Below the pieces are notes generated by a model. It had not been told where the DNA came from. It saw nothing but the letters and a program-made list of their open reading frames with translations, and searched no databases. DNA of 64,000 bases from Ryuthela nishihirai (Eukaryota; Arthropoda; Arachnida; Araneae; Heptathelidae). The DNA is taken from NCBI GenBank assembly GCA_038380435.1, contig JAWZYU010000011.1:75761501-75825500 (forward strand), read 5' to 3'. Of this stretch, positions 12,025 through 24,675 are shown piece by piece. Positions within the stretch are counted from its first letter, which is position 1. Every line of letters starts with the position of its first letter. The position numbers and the translations under genes were made by a program.

Positions 12025-12577
12025 AACAACAAAGCCAGATTCAGAAAGTTAATAATTAAAATATATCAGAAAATTAATAATAATCTTTAAAAAAATTAAA
12101 CTTTGCTTAGGCATTTCAGTATTTCAGTTGCGATTCATGTAATTTCCATTTCAAATATGTTGATAATTTGAATTATAAATGTTTTGCTTTCTGTGTTATA
12201 AATGTTTATTGACTTTCAATAAACGGAAATTTTGTGAAAATACGCTATTGTATATGATGGCTGAATAATGTAAAAAGCATATCTAATGGACTGAAAGTGT
12301 AGGAGAGACTGATTTGTAGCGAGTGTCCCATCCTCATTGATCCTACTTCAAGCAATCAGTATCCTTTTCAGCTTATAAGGATTAGTATCTATTGATGCCA
12401 TAGTTTACTGAGAGTAACAATAGGCTAGGTTCTTGTGATATTTGTAGATATACACGAAACAAGCATAATGCACTTTTATTATAGCTTGTTTTACAATACG
12501 AACTTTTGTATTAATCTACGTGAATACATCAGTAAACAATGTACCATATTTATTATAGTTTAAAATAGTTTAACATA

Positions 12578-13010
12578 CAGTCGCTCAAAATATTATCCGA
12601 ACACTATGGTTGATTACAGAATTCAGAAAAAATATCTGCAACGATTTTTTTAGAAATTAGTGATCTGGCAACCTTCGTGTCACGTGATTACAGAATTCAG
12701 GAAAAATATCTGGAGCGTGTACAGCAACTGTACACGCTCCAGTTACCGTTCACAGCGAACTGGAGCGTGTGCAGTAACTGCACACGCTCCAGTTTGCTGT
12801 GAACGGTAACTGCACACGCTCAATATTTCCGTGAGTGAGCCCACACGATCCAGGTCTTTGTGAGCTCACACGATCCAATTAGTGATCTGGCAACCTTCGT
12901 GTCACGTGACACGAAGGTTGCCAGATCACTAATTTCTAAAAATCGTTGCCAGATATTTTTTCTGAATTCTGTAATCAACCATAGTGTTCGGATACTTTTT
13001 TGAGCGACTG
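12578..13010. mobile_element. Palindromic Tc1-type MITE, copy 2, with extra internal hairpins
   Basis: Same termini as the 11595 copy (CAGTCGCTCAAA at both ends), flanked by TA at 12576-12577 and 13011-13012. The arms are homologous to copy 1, but the centre is enlarged to 433 bp by further inverted repeats around 12710-12811 and by direct repeats of a CACACGATCCA string near 12841-12876. It lies 88 bp upstream of the IQ exon at 13098. Confidence 0.85.
12710..12811. repeat. Nested hairpins inside the MITE
   Basis: First hairpin at 12710-12742: CTGGAGCGTGTACAG, a CAA loop, and the exact reverse complement. Second at 12758-12794: AACTGGAGCGTGTGCAG with a TAA loop and its complement. The second extends outward through TTACCGTTCACAGCG and its near-complement to form a stem of over 30 bp. 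The stem is GC-richer than the surroundings and repeats the GGAGCGTGT string. Confidence 0.85.
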
Positions 13011-13097
13011 TACTAAATTTTAATAAACAACTGTGAAAAGTAATTTTTTTAAAAATTGTGATAACTATAGTTTCAACATTTCTGTCTCTCCAATTAG

Positions 13098-13201
13098 GTG
13101 CAGAGTTTCTTTCGTGGTTGGCTTTGTAGAAGAAGGTGGAAACAAATTGTAGCCGAATATATTAGCTCGCCTCATGCAGAGAATATGAGGAAAAGGAACA
13201 G
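13098..13201 (+). CDS. RASGRF: RASGRF exon encoding the IQ motif
   Basis: 104-bp exon between caattag and gtaagt, phase 0 at the start and 2 at the end. It encodes [20 protein letters not shown] then [14 protein letters not shown]. The IQ consensus (I/V-Q, then R-G, then a basic residue) is clear at residues 1-14. The IQ motif of RASGRF binds calmodulin and makes the exchange activity respond to Ca2+. The [11 protein letters not shown] string linking IQ to the DH domain is characteristic of RASGRF and is not found in SOS. The previous exon ends in IRKIKK in the same phase, so the junction falls exactly where the IQ helix starts. Confidence 0.95.
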
Positions 13202-13589
13202 GTAAGTTTCCTGAATACAGTACGAAATCGTTCTCAGAGCAGAACTGGTTTTTATTGAACTCAGGTAAAAGAGCACAAAAAGCATTGGCTTATTTTGTTT
13301 TAAAATATAGATTACAAGTTGACGTATTACCAAATAGCAGAAACATCTTTAAAATGAGTGCATACGTTTTTAATTACTACAGAAACATTTTTTGATAGTA
13401 GAAGCATATTATTAATATTGTTATTCATGAATGACAATTATTCCAAAATTCAAATCATGTTATTTCATCAAAATTACTACTTTTTAACTTTCAATTAATT
13501 TTCGTTTTATCTCGTTTTCAAAGAAGTTTCGCTTTGTCGTCTGTCTGTAGATATCGAACTTTTTATGTTTACAGAGATAAATTAAAATT

Positions 13590-14460
13590 TCATTTTGTGT
13601 TGGATAGGTATCGATGAAATATTATGATATGCACTTCCGAATCTCTCTAAAGCTATAATTATGCCCTCTAGCGGTGGAAAAAGTTGAAAATTCCAAAATT
13701 TCAAACGAATATTGCGATATGTTTATGCTCAAAATTTGAAATTTTGGTGGTGGAATGTGAAGATTACGACGTTTCTATTGCGAACAACGAGTTGAACCCT
13801 GAGACCGAGAGTGGGTGGATAACACCTTTTTAATTTTAGCAGATATTTCTTTGTTTTTAGAGATATATGAAAAAATTCTTTGGGTTAGTAGGAATAGAAA
13901 ACATATTATGATTCACACTTTTTAAATCTTCAGTAAACTATAATTGCGCCCTCTAACGGTGGAAAAATTTGCAAATTACACAATTTCAAACAAATATCGC
14001 AAACGACGTATTTAAGCTAGAAATTTTCAATTTTGGTGGTGGAATGTGAACGCAATGATGTCTCCATTGGCAACAAAGAATTGACCTCTTAGACCCACGG
14101 GTGGGGGTGGGTGGGAAAATATAATTTCTTTTTGTTTTAGGAGATAATTGTTTATATTTAGAGAAGAATAAACATTTTTTTGGACTTAGATAGGAATTGA
14201 TAAAATATTCTAATTCGCACTTTCGCAATCTTCCGAACACTATAATTGTGCCCTCTAACAGTGAAAAATATTGAAAATTCCAAAATATCAAAACGAATAT
14301 TGCAACGATGTATTAATGACAGAAATATGAAATTTTGATGGTGAAATGTGAACGTCATGAAGCTTCCATTGGAAACAATGTAAATTATAATTATAAAGCT
14401 GTTTTTTAATTTGATTCGTACCAATGAAATATTATAATTCGCATTTTTTAAATACTTAGT
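13590..14460. repeat. Diverged tandem repeat, unit about 230-300 bp, three full units and a partial
   Basis: Each unit contains AATATTATGATATGCACTT or a relative (13617, 13899, 14202, 14428), then CTATAATTGTGCCCTCTAAC, a GAAAATTCCAAAATTTCAAA string, TTTTGGTGGTGGAATGTGAA and a closing TTTAGAGATA. Spacing between units is about 282, 303 and 226 bp. Divergence between units is substantial, so the array is old. Confidence 0.75.
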
Positions 14461-15073
14461 AGTAATTACAGATCACTGAAATGACGAAACTGCACAGCTG
14501 TTATCGTTTTACGAATAATATGTATAAAATCGAAGTTTAAAAGAAACAATGTTTGTTTTTAATCTGCCTACTTTTTTGAGAGAGGTGTGGGTAATGCAGC
14601 TTTTTACTTTTAAGAATTAAAAGACGAATAATTTTATGTTGTATAATTGCTAAAGAAATGCTATTTTCATTTTCCCCTTCATCCGCTAGCTCAAATTAAA
14701 ATTCCTGAGGAATTCAGCAGTAGGTAAAAAAAACGTTGTTCAATTTGAAAACGGGATTCACATATGCACCAGAGGCGATATGCGTCCTTGTTGTTTTTAT
14801 TTAAAAATGGAAGTGCTAAGAATGAAGATGCTAAGAAGGTGATAATTTTTCATTGAAGTTCTTTATCGTTATGTAATATTTTCATGAGTCAACAACTTCT
14901 TCTTTTTCTTCAGGTTCAGGGCAAAATGCGTTCTTAAAGAAAGTTTGCTAGAGGATGAGAGTCATAACTTTCGATTATGTCAATTAATAATAACAATAAG
15001 TTTATTTCTCAACGTAATAGAATACTTATAATCAAGTAAATAATGCAAAGATAATATAGAAAAAAGTTGTGTG

Positions 15074-15447
15074 TTGGGTTACCTTTGAGGTTTTTTCCAC
15101 ACAATGGACTAAATCGCCAGGTCATAAGGACCCCGAAGAATTATAGAAGGTTGGGGAAGGGGACTCACTGGAAGTTGTTGTGAGACAGATGACAATCTTC
15201 CGTCATCATCTAGCATGTTCTTTAACGTGCACAGGTTCTTTAACGTGCTCTCCAGCATACGGGGCCGCGGCTTAACATCCCATCAGAACGACAGCGGCCT
15301 TTCCAAACCCATCTGTGACCCCTACTGACAGTGGGCAGAGCGGGAAGTTTTGCGGAGATAAATCTCAACGCTGACTCAGCTGGGACTCCAACATGGGAAG
15401 TGAAGATTACAAGCCTTGCGTGCTTCCGACTGATTTATACCCATCCC
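15074..15447 (-). mobile_element. SINE-B, near full length
   Basis: On the minus strand it starts with a tRNA-like head near 15447 (ATAAATCAGTCGGAAGCACG, then a weak B box TGGAGTCCCAGC). It goes on with GTCAGCGTTGAGATTTATCT and the SINE-B body and ends in GGTAACCCAACAC. A short internal duplication of GTGCACGTTAAAGAAC is visible near 15218-15252. Length is about 370 bp. Confidence 0.8.
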
Positions 15448-16081
15448 TCCACAAAAAAGCAAATAATCCAAATGGTGAGCACCTCAGAACAATGCAAACT
15501 TATATTAATGGTCATGTGTATACTTGTGTATTAGCATGTAGTATTAGTTTTAACAAATAAAGTGACATTTTGTTGGTGAGCACGTTATTGTCTGAAATTA
15601 AACTTTTAACAATAAAGTCAATATTATTAAGTATTCAGTACATTCAGGGCTGATTTGTATATATACTCGATAGTTTATTTATTGGTAAAATGGATACTGC
15701 TCCTTTATATTTTGACATAACTAGAAATATCCTAAACACCTGAGCTATTTAAGCTTCGTCAAAGGGCACCTTATTGTTTTATGTGCAAACTGACTCATTC
15801 TCAGCTGACAGAGTTGCATTTATTCATAAAATATAAAGGAAACAATTTTCCCGCGGGTGTTTAAAAAACGTTTTTTTTAGGTAACGAATGTGGTACTGTG
15901 ATATGTTTGAAGTTATAATGAAGGAACTGACATACTTTTGAAGATCATTTTTATCTGGGAGAATGAAATGGTTAATTTTTCTGAAAGATATATATAGGTT
16001 GAGGAAAAATACATATATATAGACAATGACAGGTAACGCCTGTGACATGGCAGACAGTGTAACTCACCTTACTTTTAATTA

Positions 16082-16690
16082 CGAAAGGACGTTCAAAAAG
16101 TTCATGACATGTGTCTGTAGATATGCACTCCTTCCTCCGAAGTTAACGAGCTACGACGTTTTTGAAAGTTTGTCTAAACTGGTCATTACGTGTTAAAAAC
16201 AAAGGTCGTATCATCATTTCTCTCTTCGCAGGTAACGCGTAAAATTCGGTCTGAGGAATCTGTGCGTTGTTGCTATGGAGCCTAATAAAGTAGGGAAATA
16301 TTTTACATTTTCACAATGATGCAGCTTGGGGACTAAGCGAAAACAAATCATGCGCTTTATCACAATACACAGGGATCACGCCTGTTCATATGGCACTGTT
16401 ATGGAGGATGCACAAATTCCGAGGACTGCAGAGCTTCGAAGACCTCCCTCGTGCAGAAAAATCGAAGGAAGCGGTGAATAGGAGAATCATGCTGCTTTTT
16501 GAGAACTCATTAAACATTTGTCTACAGATATCACAATTTTGCTATCAGGATGTATAAGTCGAATACTTTCCAGGCTTCCATTTGAAGAGGGAATTTTTCT
16601 CAATTACCGTTCCTTTCGCTTTGATCCATCGAAGACGAAAGAAGTTACATCATGCGCTATTTCGTAGTTCGATTTACATCCATTAATGAC
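16082..16690 (+). pseudogene. Mariner element fragment, N-terminal half of transposase
   Basis: Follows TA at 16080-16081 and has the terminus GGACGTTCAAAAAGTTCATG, also seen at both ends of the 53949-54886 element. From 16276 it reads MEPNKVGKYFTF, then SLGTKRKQIMRFI, then CSYGTVMEDAQIPRTAEL, with stops and shifts. These strings line up with the minus-strand reading of the 53949 copy (MEPTKDGERFHIF, GHYYGTDAQIQTRAAEF). The C-terminal catalytic part and the right end are missing. Confidence 0.75.
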
Positions 16691-17189
16691 ACTTCATGTT
16701 TTTTTTTATAATATGGTTAAAATATTATGATTCATTTTAAACTGTGCACATTCTAAGAACAAAGTCAGTTGTCAAGATAGGATAACACACACTCAAAACA
16801 CTTTGTGTTTGAACTCTTACTGATATGAATATTGAACAAATCCCCACACGTTGGAAGAAACTAAACGTCTCTTTTAGTTATTCTTTTAACTTATTCTTGA
16901 GAGTACAACATTAATAATCTTAATATTGAAAATATAAATATTTACTATCTACATTGCTCGGTAAAAGTTCAACAGGGATCATCAAAATGTGAATTGAAAA
17001 ATCGTTAGAAATTAATACGAGAATTTTAATGGCTTACGTTATATAACGTGTAGTTTGAAAACGCAACTTGCAATTCATGTATAATGTCACGCAATTTGTA
17101 AAACAAATACCCTGATAAATAATACTTTCGTAGACCCTCGATTATTTTAAACTGAACCACTACATTGTCAGTTTGGAGAAGCTGATTGC

Positions 17190-18205
17190 TTCATGACGCC
17201 CCAAAGAAAACGTTGAGAAGACTCAATACAATGGAGAACTTTTGGAAGGTTGGAGGATGGTCAAACAATCATGAAGGTTATCATGTATTTTGGTGTCCAT
17301 CAATCTGTTATCTCAAGGCCATGTCAGCAATTCCAAACAACCCAAAATCTTACCAGAAGACCTATTTAGGGGCGTTATATGATTGCAATCTTCAAGATAA
17401 TCGCTGTATTGCTCTACTGTTCAGATGGAACAAGATAACAATAGCATCGTCTCTGCGTCCAGTTGCCATTGAGGCCACAGGAAGGCAGGTATCCATCTCA
17501 CCTCTGACCAGAAGCTTCACAAGGAAATATTCTATGAGACTGTGCACGCCCCTTAAGTCTCCAGGTAGAGACAGGTCCTCTTGAAATGGTATTACGAGCA
17601 TGAAATTTGGATCCAGCAACAACGGAGTCACGTCCTGTTCATGGACGAGTCGAGATTTGCTTACAATCGAACAGCAGACGTGTACTACTCTGAAGAGAGA
17701 TGGGAATCTGCATCATGCATCATGCATTGCTGAGAAAAGTTGGCTTTGGTGGTGGAGGGCTGACTTTGGTTTTTTCAGGTGGCCATACTGACTCCCATGT
17801 GTTTGATGGAGGTTTTGTGAATGTTCTGAGATATCGAGATGAGATCCTTTGATTCCTTTATGAAGCCATATGCTAGTGCAGTGGGTGACGATTTCCTCCT
17901 AATGGAAGATGATGCCCATCCACACATAGAGAGAGAGAAAGACTGATCGAACAATATCTTGAGGAAAAAGGTTTCCAACGAATGGAGTAACTTATATTCT
18001 CTTTGGATCCCAATCTGATAAAACATCTATATGAGAGAGATGTTAGGCTGCCTTTCAATCCCCTCCCCAAATCCTCCAGGACTTTAGGGTTGCTCTTATT
18101 GCTCAGTGGACGTTATTGCCCACCCAATGTCTGGATCACTGTATTGAGAGAATGAATCGACGTTTTCAAGCCTACATTAGTGATAGATCCACATCCTCCC
18201 ATTGA
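17190..18205 (+). pseudogene. Tc1-like transposase relic
   Basis: Frame-shifted but ordered pieces of a Tc1 transposase: a helix-turn-helix piece (YFGVHQSVISR, near 17287), VLFMDESRFAYN near 17635 (first catalytic Asp region), EDDAHPHIER near 17907 (second Asp region; the usual D-N-A-R-P-H is changed) and a C-terminal ALIAQWTLLPTQCLDHCIER stretch near 18091 followed by a MNRRFQAYI end. Many stops show it is dead. No terminal repeats were identified. Confidence 0.8.
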
Positions 18206-18555
18206 CTACATTTTGCATTCAAAACACCTTCCGCCTTTTAACGTACTTTTTTATTCGTCTTTTCAGGGTATATTTAAATTAATTTGGACCAAATTTTCAT
18301 TACTCATCCACAACATTATCTTTATATCTTTCTGTAACAATAAGATTAAATTTGCCCAATATATTTACAGATATGCTCATTTTATTGATCCGTGCTTGAC
18401 CTTTGACGAGCAGTGTATAATTCACTTTTCGCTTTGATGGATAATACTCGTTAAATGACTATATAGATATTACTGAAAAGTATTTTAAATGGCATTGTAC
18501 AGTTGAGTGAGCATTATTTCATGAAATGTTAAGTAATGGACTTTCTCTTTCGCAG

Positions 18556-18705
18556 TCTTGTATTCCGGATGGTAGAGGCAGAAGAAGAGTATGTGGAGCA
18601 ATTGCAATTAATGGTTTCTTGTTTCCTCAGACCGTTTAAGATGGCAGCCAGTTCTCAGAAGCCACCGTGCACTCACGACGAGGTAAATTCCATCTTCCTC
18701 AACAG
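18556..18705 (+). CDS. RASGRF: RASGRF exon: start of DH domain (CR1)
   Basis: 150-bp exon between ttcgcag and gtaagc, starting and ending in phase 2. It reads [20 protein letters not shown], then [17 protein letters not shown], then [11 protein letters not shown]. This is conserved region 1 of a Dbl-homology domain (E-A-E-x-x-Y-V-x-x-L), where the helix contacts the Rho-family GTPase. The RPFKMAASS insertion after it is a RASGRF signature. Both splice junctions match the neighbouring exons in phase: AG from the IQ exon plus T gives Ser, and AG at its end plus T from the next exon gives Ser again. Confidence 0.95.
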
Positions 18706-21700
18706 GTAAGCACCCTATTTTTTGCGAACTTTTTCAGTATTCGTGTAAATTAATTGCCTCGACTGATTAAGACATCGCGACTTAAAATTCAATTTATTTT
18801 GTATCTGAATTTTGTTATAGAATAAATAATTCAAATACGAAAGACAAATGGTTTACGTAGTCATTAATTAAAATATATTTATAGCATGGAATTTAGGAAT
18901 AAGTTGCAGAAGGCCGAATGTTAAATTTTTGGTCGCTCAAGAAGCGATTTGCTAGTACTAGATATAGTTTAATTTACTTAATATTGTTTAATTGGGGTTA
19001 AAATGCAAAATGGTAATTATATTATCTATTAAGAATTGAGCAAAACTCCACCCGTTTTTGATCACATAAAACGAGTTTTTTGAAGTGACGAGCTTGAACG
19101 TTTTTAATTTCCACAACACTTTTAATTGTATTTCGTAACCCTCTCATGTTTACATTGAAAAATGTAGTATATTCTTAATAAAAAGTTTTTCATGATGTAT
19201 GCAACTAGCATAATAGAAAGAAGGGCGAAAAAATATTTTTCCGTTCGAAAGTTTTTATTAAAATATACAATGCTTGTGTACAAATTTAAAGTAAAGCCAT
19301 GTCTTTTTATTTCTGAAATTACCACAGAATTCCCGCAATTGTTAACGGGGCGGCTCCCCATCGAAAATTTTTAGATCTGTAAAATTTGGTCGAAAAAACA
19401 AGGAAAAATTTGATATTGAAAACGTGAAAAATCGATCGAGAAACAGTTTGGGTAGATAAAGAGGTTAGAGCAGTGACTATATTGGATGGTGATGGACTAA
19501 AATACAGCCCCATTATTATTTTTTTTTGAAACTATTCATCCCAAATAGGGCAGTATGATTCTCCTTAAATCATATATTTTTGGTGAAATATTATTCTAAA
19601 ACAAAGTGCAATATATATATATAACTTAACTTTAATCGATGTATTTTTCCCTTCATTAAATAAATTGAATAAATGAGGTTTTTTTTTGCTTTTTTTTTGA
19701 GGGATATAAATTGTAACTTTTTTACAATTCGGTAATCAAAATTTTCATTTAAAATTTATAACGATCTTTCTGAACGAGTTTAAAAGAAATTCTTGCCTTG
19801 AATTACATTTTCAATTTATTTTAAGACCTGTGTGTTTATTGTAAATTTTGCTATGTCTCGTCTGCACCTACCCAAATGTTGTGTATTAGGCAGTCTTCTG
19901 TTCCGGGTATTTAATACAGCCCTGTTGATAATGAATAGAACTGAGTGTCAAATTTTAGGAGGATTATACAGTTAAAAATCAAAAACAGATTATTTGAAAG
20001 TTTACTTTAATCGTTTCCAAAATATGTCAAAAATGACCAATATTGTTAATGTCCGTAAAAACGGAAATTTCCTAAGTCGCATTATAAAACTTCATTAACC
20101 AAGATAGTGCGAATACTACTGATCATAAGGCTATAAAAACTGGATTTTGATGCAGTAATTGGATCATAATTTGCACTACTTAATATTATGTATCCATTCT
20201 ACGATATGTTTTAGAATGTGGGATTTTTTTATCAACTCGTCAATTCTTCAACTTCTTGTAATGTGTAGTGGGTAATAAAATATGGTAGTAAAATAAAGAA
20301 CGGTTCACCAGCAGCTTTTAATATTAATAAAAATAAGGAAAACAACCTTATTCAAAAAGATTTCTTATTTTGAAAAATGTCGTGTATTGCAGAAAAAGTC
20401 CGATAAAACTAAATTCGAAACATTTTTATTCTTCGTTTAATATATATGTTTTCAGGAACGTAATAAAAATGATATTTAATTTAATGCAAAATTGTTCATT
20501 GTCATTGGATCAGATGGTAAGAGGATATAGTAAGTTTGAATACCTAATAGTAAGTTTGAATCTTCTAACAAAAGTGTTAATATTTGCCGAGTGTTTAACA
20601 AGAACTTATCATGATAAATTGATGAAGTGAGCGTAAGAACAGAATTATTCAAGGCTTGGTAAATACATACAAGAAGAAGAGCGAAATAGTGAATTTTCTT
20701 CTTCGTATCACTGCGTTTTGGCAAATGATAAAATTATGAATGAATATGACTCTGGTGTGACATCTTTACGAAGTACACTTAATAGGCGATTCGTTAGTAC
20801 ACTATATAGTAGTCAGAATGGTTTCAGTCCATTTTTATGAAACCATTATTAATATTGTGTACTGTACCAGGAAATATGATGCTTCTATTTTATTATGAGC
20901 ATTATGAAAAGAAAACTTTTTGTGTAAAAGAAGCCATGTGTGATATGATTTGATACGTGTGACATGGATGGCTGGTGGTTCAAGTGCTTATATCACTTCA
21001 AAGTTCTTTCATAATGAGCTTTGATTACTTTTTGTTTCAATTTTAATAGTATTAAGATTTTTTTAAATGGATCTGAAATGTAGTTGAACATAAAGACATT
21101 CTGTAAAAAATAATGTTTTCGCCTATTCCGTAAGAGTCGTTTTGTATGACACAAGGATGTTTTAAATGGTCTGATGATTGTGTTGTGAGGTGAATGCGTA
21201 AACTCCTTAAATCCAGCATTTTTGTTTGATTTTACGACTTTCCAACAGTGTCATGACATGAATCGTTATAGTGAAATAGTTATTTTTGAATGGTAATGAC
21301 AATATTTGAATGGTAATGAGATTGGTGTAGTAAAAATTCAAATCCAAAAACTGTTGTGATTTCTGCAATCAATTAAATTAATATGAGGAGATTTATCAGG
21401 AAAGGGAACCATGTTTGGAACTATAAATTCTGAGCTGTAAGATGAATATGATAGGAACTGAAACCCAAGATCTCTAAATATTTCTACGGTTTAAAGAGCA
21501 GTGTGATAGCAAGATTAGTCGGCGGGTTAAAAGAAAAGTACTTTTGAAGTATTAAAATGATATTCTGAATGTTGTGGAATCTATAGAACCAAACAAAATC
21601 CCTGTCATGGAAAAAAATGTTTTTCTTGACCAGACCCATAGTTTTGCTGATATGATTTAGGTAGTGACAAGAATTCGATGGTGAAAATGTACTAGTGATA

Positions 21701-22045
21701 AAAATGATATGTTCTGACTAAAATTGATTTTAATCCATAAGTGTAAATAAACGTGTTTAATTTTGAATACGCCCTTTAACTATATTATTAAGAAACGAAA
21801 TTTAGGTTCCGATGATATTTATTTGAACATCGTTTTTTGACGCTTTATCTCAAGTCATTCCACACATGAAATGAAGATTTAATTTGCATTTTCTGAACTC
21901 TAATACCCATCGAAAAAAAATGTATTCTTTTCCCACGAGTTCTAAATATAAAAAAATGCAATCAAGTGTCCTTTGGCAACCATTTTCTTTCCTTTCTTCC
22001 TCCAAAGGTATAAATTTTTGTATTATATATATATATTTCTTTTAG
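18706..22045 (+). other. Intron (3.3 kb) inside the DH domain
   Basis: Donor gtaagc, acceptor cttttag. AT-rich throughout. I see no transposon, RNA gene or protein-like ORF here; the short ORFs are chance openings in low-GC sequence. It is the only intron in the window without a recognisable mobile element. Confidence 0.8.
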
Positions 22046-22125
22046 TGAGACAGTGATGTTCCTGCACCAGATTTTCATCAAAGGACTAACAGCAAGGATG
22101 GAAAGTTGGCCCACTCTGGTTCTAG
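22046..22125 (+). CDS. RASGRF: RASGRF exon: DH domain, second exon
   Basis: 80-bp exon between cttttag and gtgagc, phase 2 at the start, 1 at the end. It encodes SETVMFLHQIFIKGLTARM then ESWPTLVL. In RASGRF DH domains the segment following FLN is S-E-T-x-M-F-L-H-Q-I-F and then W-P-T-L-V-L, exactly as here. The segment carries helices between CR1 and CR2. The following exon supplies GA to complete a Gly codon. Confidence 0.95.
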
Positions 22126-24481
22126 GTGAGCAAACCATACGCACTGTTCATGCAGTCATATGGATTCACTTCTTTTCATTCTTAAATTCCATTTTTTCTC
22201 TCTCAACAGCAGTCGAAACTGATAATAAATTGCGTGATGAAAAAGTGAAACAATCGAAAACGAGTTTTGAACATGTCATTTTTTGCATTTAATTTACAGT
22301 TAATGCAACGTGAATATGGCGAAAGGAAAATGAATATTCGAAAATATTTATTTAATAATTCTGTTAAAAAAACTATTAGAAATTGCTTTCAATATTGAAG
22401 ACGAAAACAAATTTGAAGCAGAAACTTATTGGTTTAAAATAGCAAACCAACACATACATTGTTTTCTAATATTCATTTCGTAGAAACGTTGGCTTTTCTG
22501 GTTCTTTGAGACAATGAATATTGAACTGCTCTTAGTGTAAAAATTAATTTCTGATTGTGACTAGAATTTAAGTGGAAATATATTACAATTAAAGCATGAG
22601 GAATGATATATCTTGAGTAAAGGATACGTATTTATCATAGATCTCCAATTGGCTCCAGAATAAGTTAGTTGTATTTACAATGTTAAAGATTGCTTCTAGA
22701 AATCTGAAGAAATCTAGACTATTGACAAAGTGTTTGGGATACTCCCATGTTGCTTGAATTGAAAGCAGCATTGAAGGCTCCCCAACTTTGAAAATAAGCT
22801 GTTTAGGAAAAAATGTCACCGGTGGTAAATTGAAGATCTTGCGAAATCTCTCTCATTTTCGATTTTCAATAATTGTCAATTAATATTTAAGGAGTTATTG
22901 AAATTGGAGCACTTAACAGAAGACTCTGCTATTGCTGTCGTCCCAAATATTTTCATGAAAATTAACTAAAACCAGAAAAATCATTACACAAACTAAAATT
23001 GTACTTCTTTTTAGTGAATGATATATGATAACAAATATTATTTTTGCTCTAATCAGTTTTTGAGGCAAAGTGTTATGACCCGAAATGTTTTTGTGAAATG
23101 CTTGTTTCCATGATCTTTAAATATCAGACGAATATTGTAGGGAATTGAGACTTAGAGAGATTTATGTGATCTTGCCAGTTTATCTCGTGACATGTTTCAG
23201 TAAACAACTTATTTTCATTAAAATAATATGAAAATATTTGTACGCTTTTGTTAATATAACGTATCTTATTATATATATAACGTATCTTATCTATATCAAC
23301 TCAGTGTAGCATAAGTGGCAATTGAGGAGACTAAAATCCATGAGAAATGCCGAAGTGTCAACTGGCCAGGCTTATAATCTCCCCATAGTCTTTCCAGATG
23401 CCATTCACACTATACTATTGCTACAATTATCTTCTAAACAACATGATAACTTTTGTAAAAATAAAGTTTCATTAGCGACATTTTCAAAATCATCGTTTAC
23501 CTAATTGTCACAAAACGTAAATGCAATTAGAATTCGGTGGAACAGAATTCACTTATATTAACTTCAACTGGCCCAATAAAACTTCGACTTCTTTAATTGT
23601 GTGTTAGAAGCTCTTTCTAGCGCAAACTTTATCTGAACACATAGGTGTCTTTTCTAAAGGTGCAAATTTAAATGGTAAGAGTTTTATGCTGCATTCTCGA
23701 CCAGAAACGTTTTCTCCCGTGAAATTTGAGAATTAATCAGTTCCCGCTTACTGTTTCACATTTTTGACGTGAAGGTGATTTTTATTGTAGTTTGTTTTAA
23801 CCAGTTTATTTGACAGACACGAAAATTTTTTTTCGTCCCGTGCTTTTGTTGATTATTGCAGAATAAGTTTATATAATAAGACATATTGGCACATACACAT
23901 AGAAAATCCGAAGTAAGTGATGGTTAGGAGGTCAAAATCATGTTATCATAGTTTTTTTTAACATTTTGAAAATGTCAAATCTAACATATGAAGCTACCGA
24001 ATGCTAATTTTCCTAAGGCTTTATTCCTCATTTTCTTTCTACTACATTCTCGGCCGCATCCTCCTTCTCTTGTCTTTAAAACAGCTCAAAATTTTATTCG
24101 TTGATCTGCCCTCTTGGATGTGGACTACATGGATAACACGGTACGAGTACACTTCCTATAGAAGGTGTTGCTGAAATGTTGATGACTCTTTCTGCTTATC
24201 TCATCAATATTCATAAATGAAAGTCATCTTATAGGATATATTTCAAGCATCTACAATGAAATTATTAAGCCTCAGAATATCATGCTTACAGAAAATCAAA
24301 ATTTCACCAATATAAAAACGTTTGAAATAATCAATCTTTCTTCTTAGCTTAGCGTTTATTTTCAGGTGCATTTGATTATTTTGCAACACTATATATTCTT
24401 GAAGGTTCCGGCAGTTGCTCTGACTCTCCTAGTCGAGTTAAAGTCATACATTCCTTGTATCAGTCAGAAAACGGCCAAAAC

Positions 24482-24675
24482 TAAAGGTCGTGGGTTCTTA
24501 TCTCACCCGGCTCAAGACAACTATACCCTGTGCTTGTCAAAGAACAAGCTGGATGGCCTTGACGGGAGGCTACCATCTGTCTCCCAACAGCTGTTCCAGT
24601 GGGTCTCCTCCCCCAGCCTTCTCTGAGCCTTCGGGTGTCGCTCAGAGATAAAACAACCCAATCCAACCCGAAGAC
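24482..24675 (+). mobile_element. SINE-B copy with internal deletion
   Basis: It begins near the tRNA B box (GTCGTGGGTTCTTATCTCAC), jumps to ATACCCTGTGCTTGTCAAAG, and then follows the SINE-B body (GGATGGCCTTGACGGGAGGC) to the end AAACAACCCAATCCAACCC. About 150 bp of the body seen in other copies are missing between head and ATACCC. Confidence 0.8.

Larger units (their letters stand above)
5542..13097 (+). other. Intron (7.6 kb) between the coiled-coil and IQ exons
   Basis: Donor gtaaga at 5542, acceptor caattag ending at 13097. It holds a GC-rich patch (about 5622-5780), a SINE-A tail (6089), an 80-bp direct repeat (7018 and 7582), the 7712-9931 transposon, a tRNA-derived SINE (10108), SINE-B (10878), two palindromic MITEs (11595 and 12578) and a (CAA)n tract at 11989-12031. 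The remaining parts (5780-6085, 6190-7015, 9935-10105, 11190-11590, 12035-12575) are AT-rich with nothing I recognise. Confidence 0.85.
13202..18555 (+). other. Intron (5.4 kb) between the IQ exon and the first DH exon
   Basis: Donor gtaagt, acceptor ttcgcag. It contains a tandem repeat (about 13590-14460), SINE-B on the minus strand (15074-15447), a mariner fragment (16082-16690) and a Tc1 relic (about 17190-18205). The rest (13202-13590, 14470-15070, 15450-16080, 16700-17185, 18210-18555) is AT-rich with nothing recognised. Confidence 0.85.
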
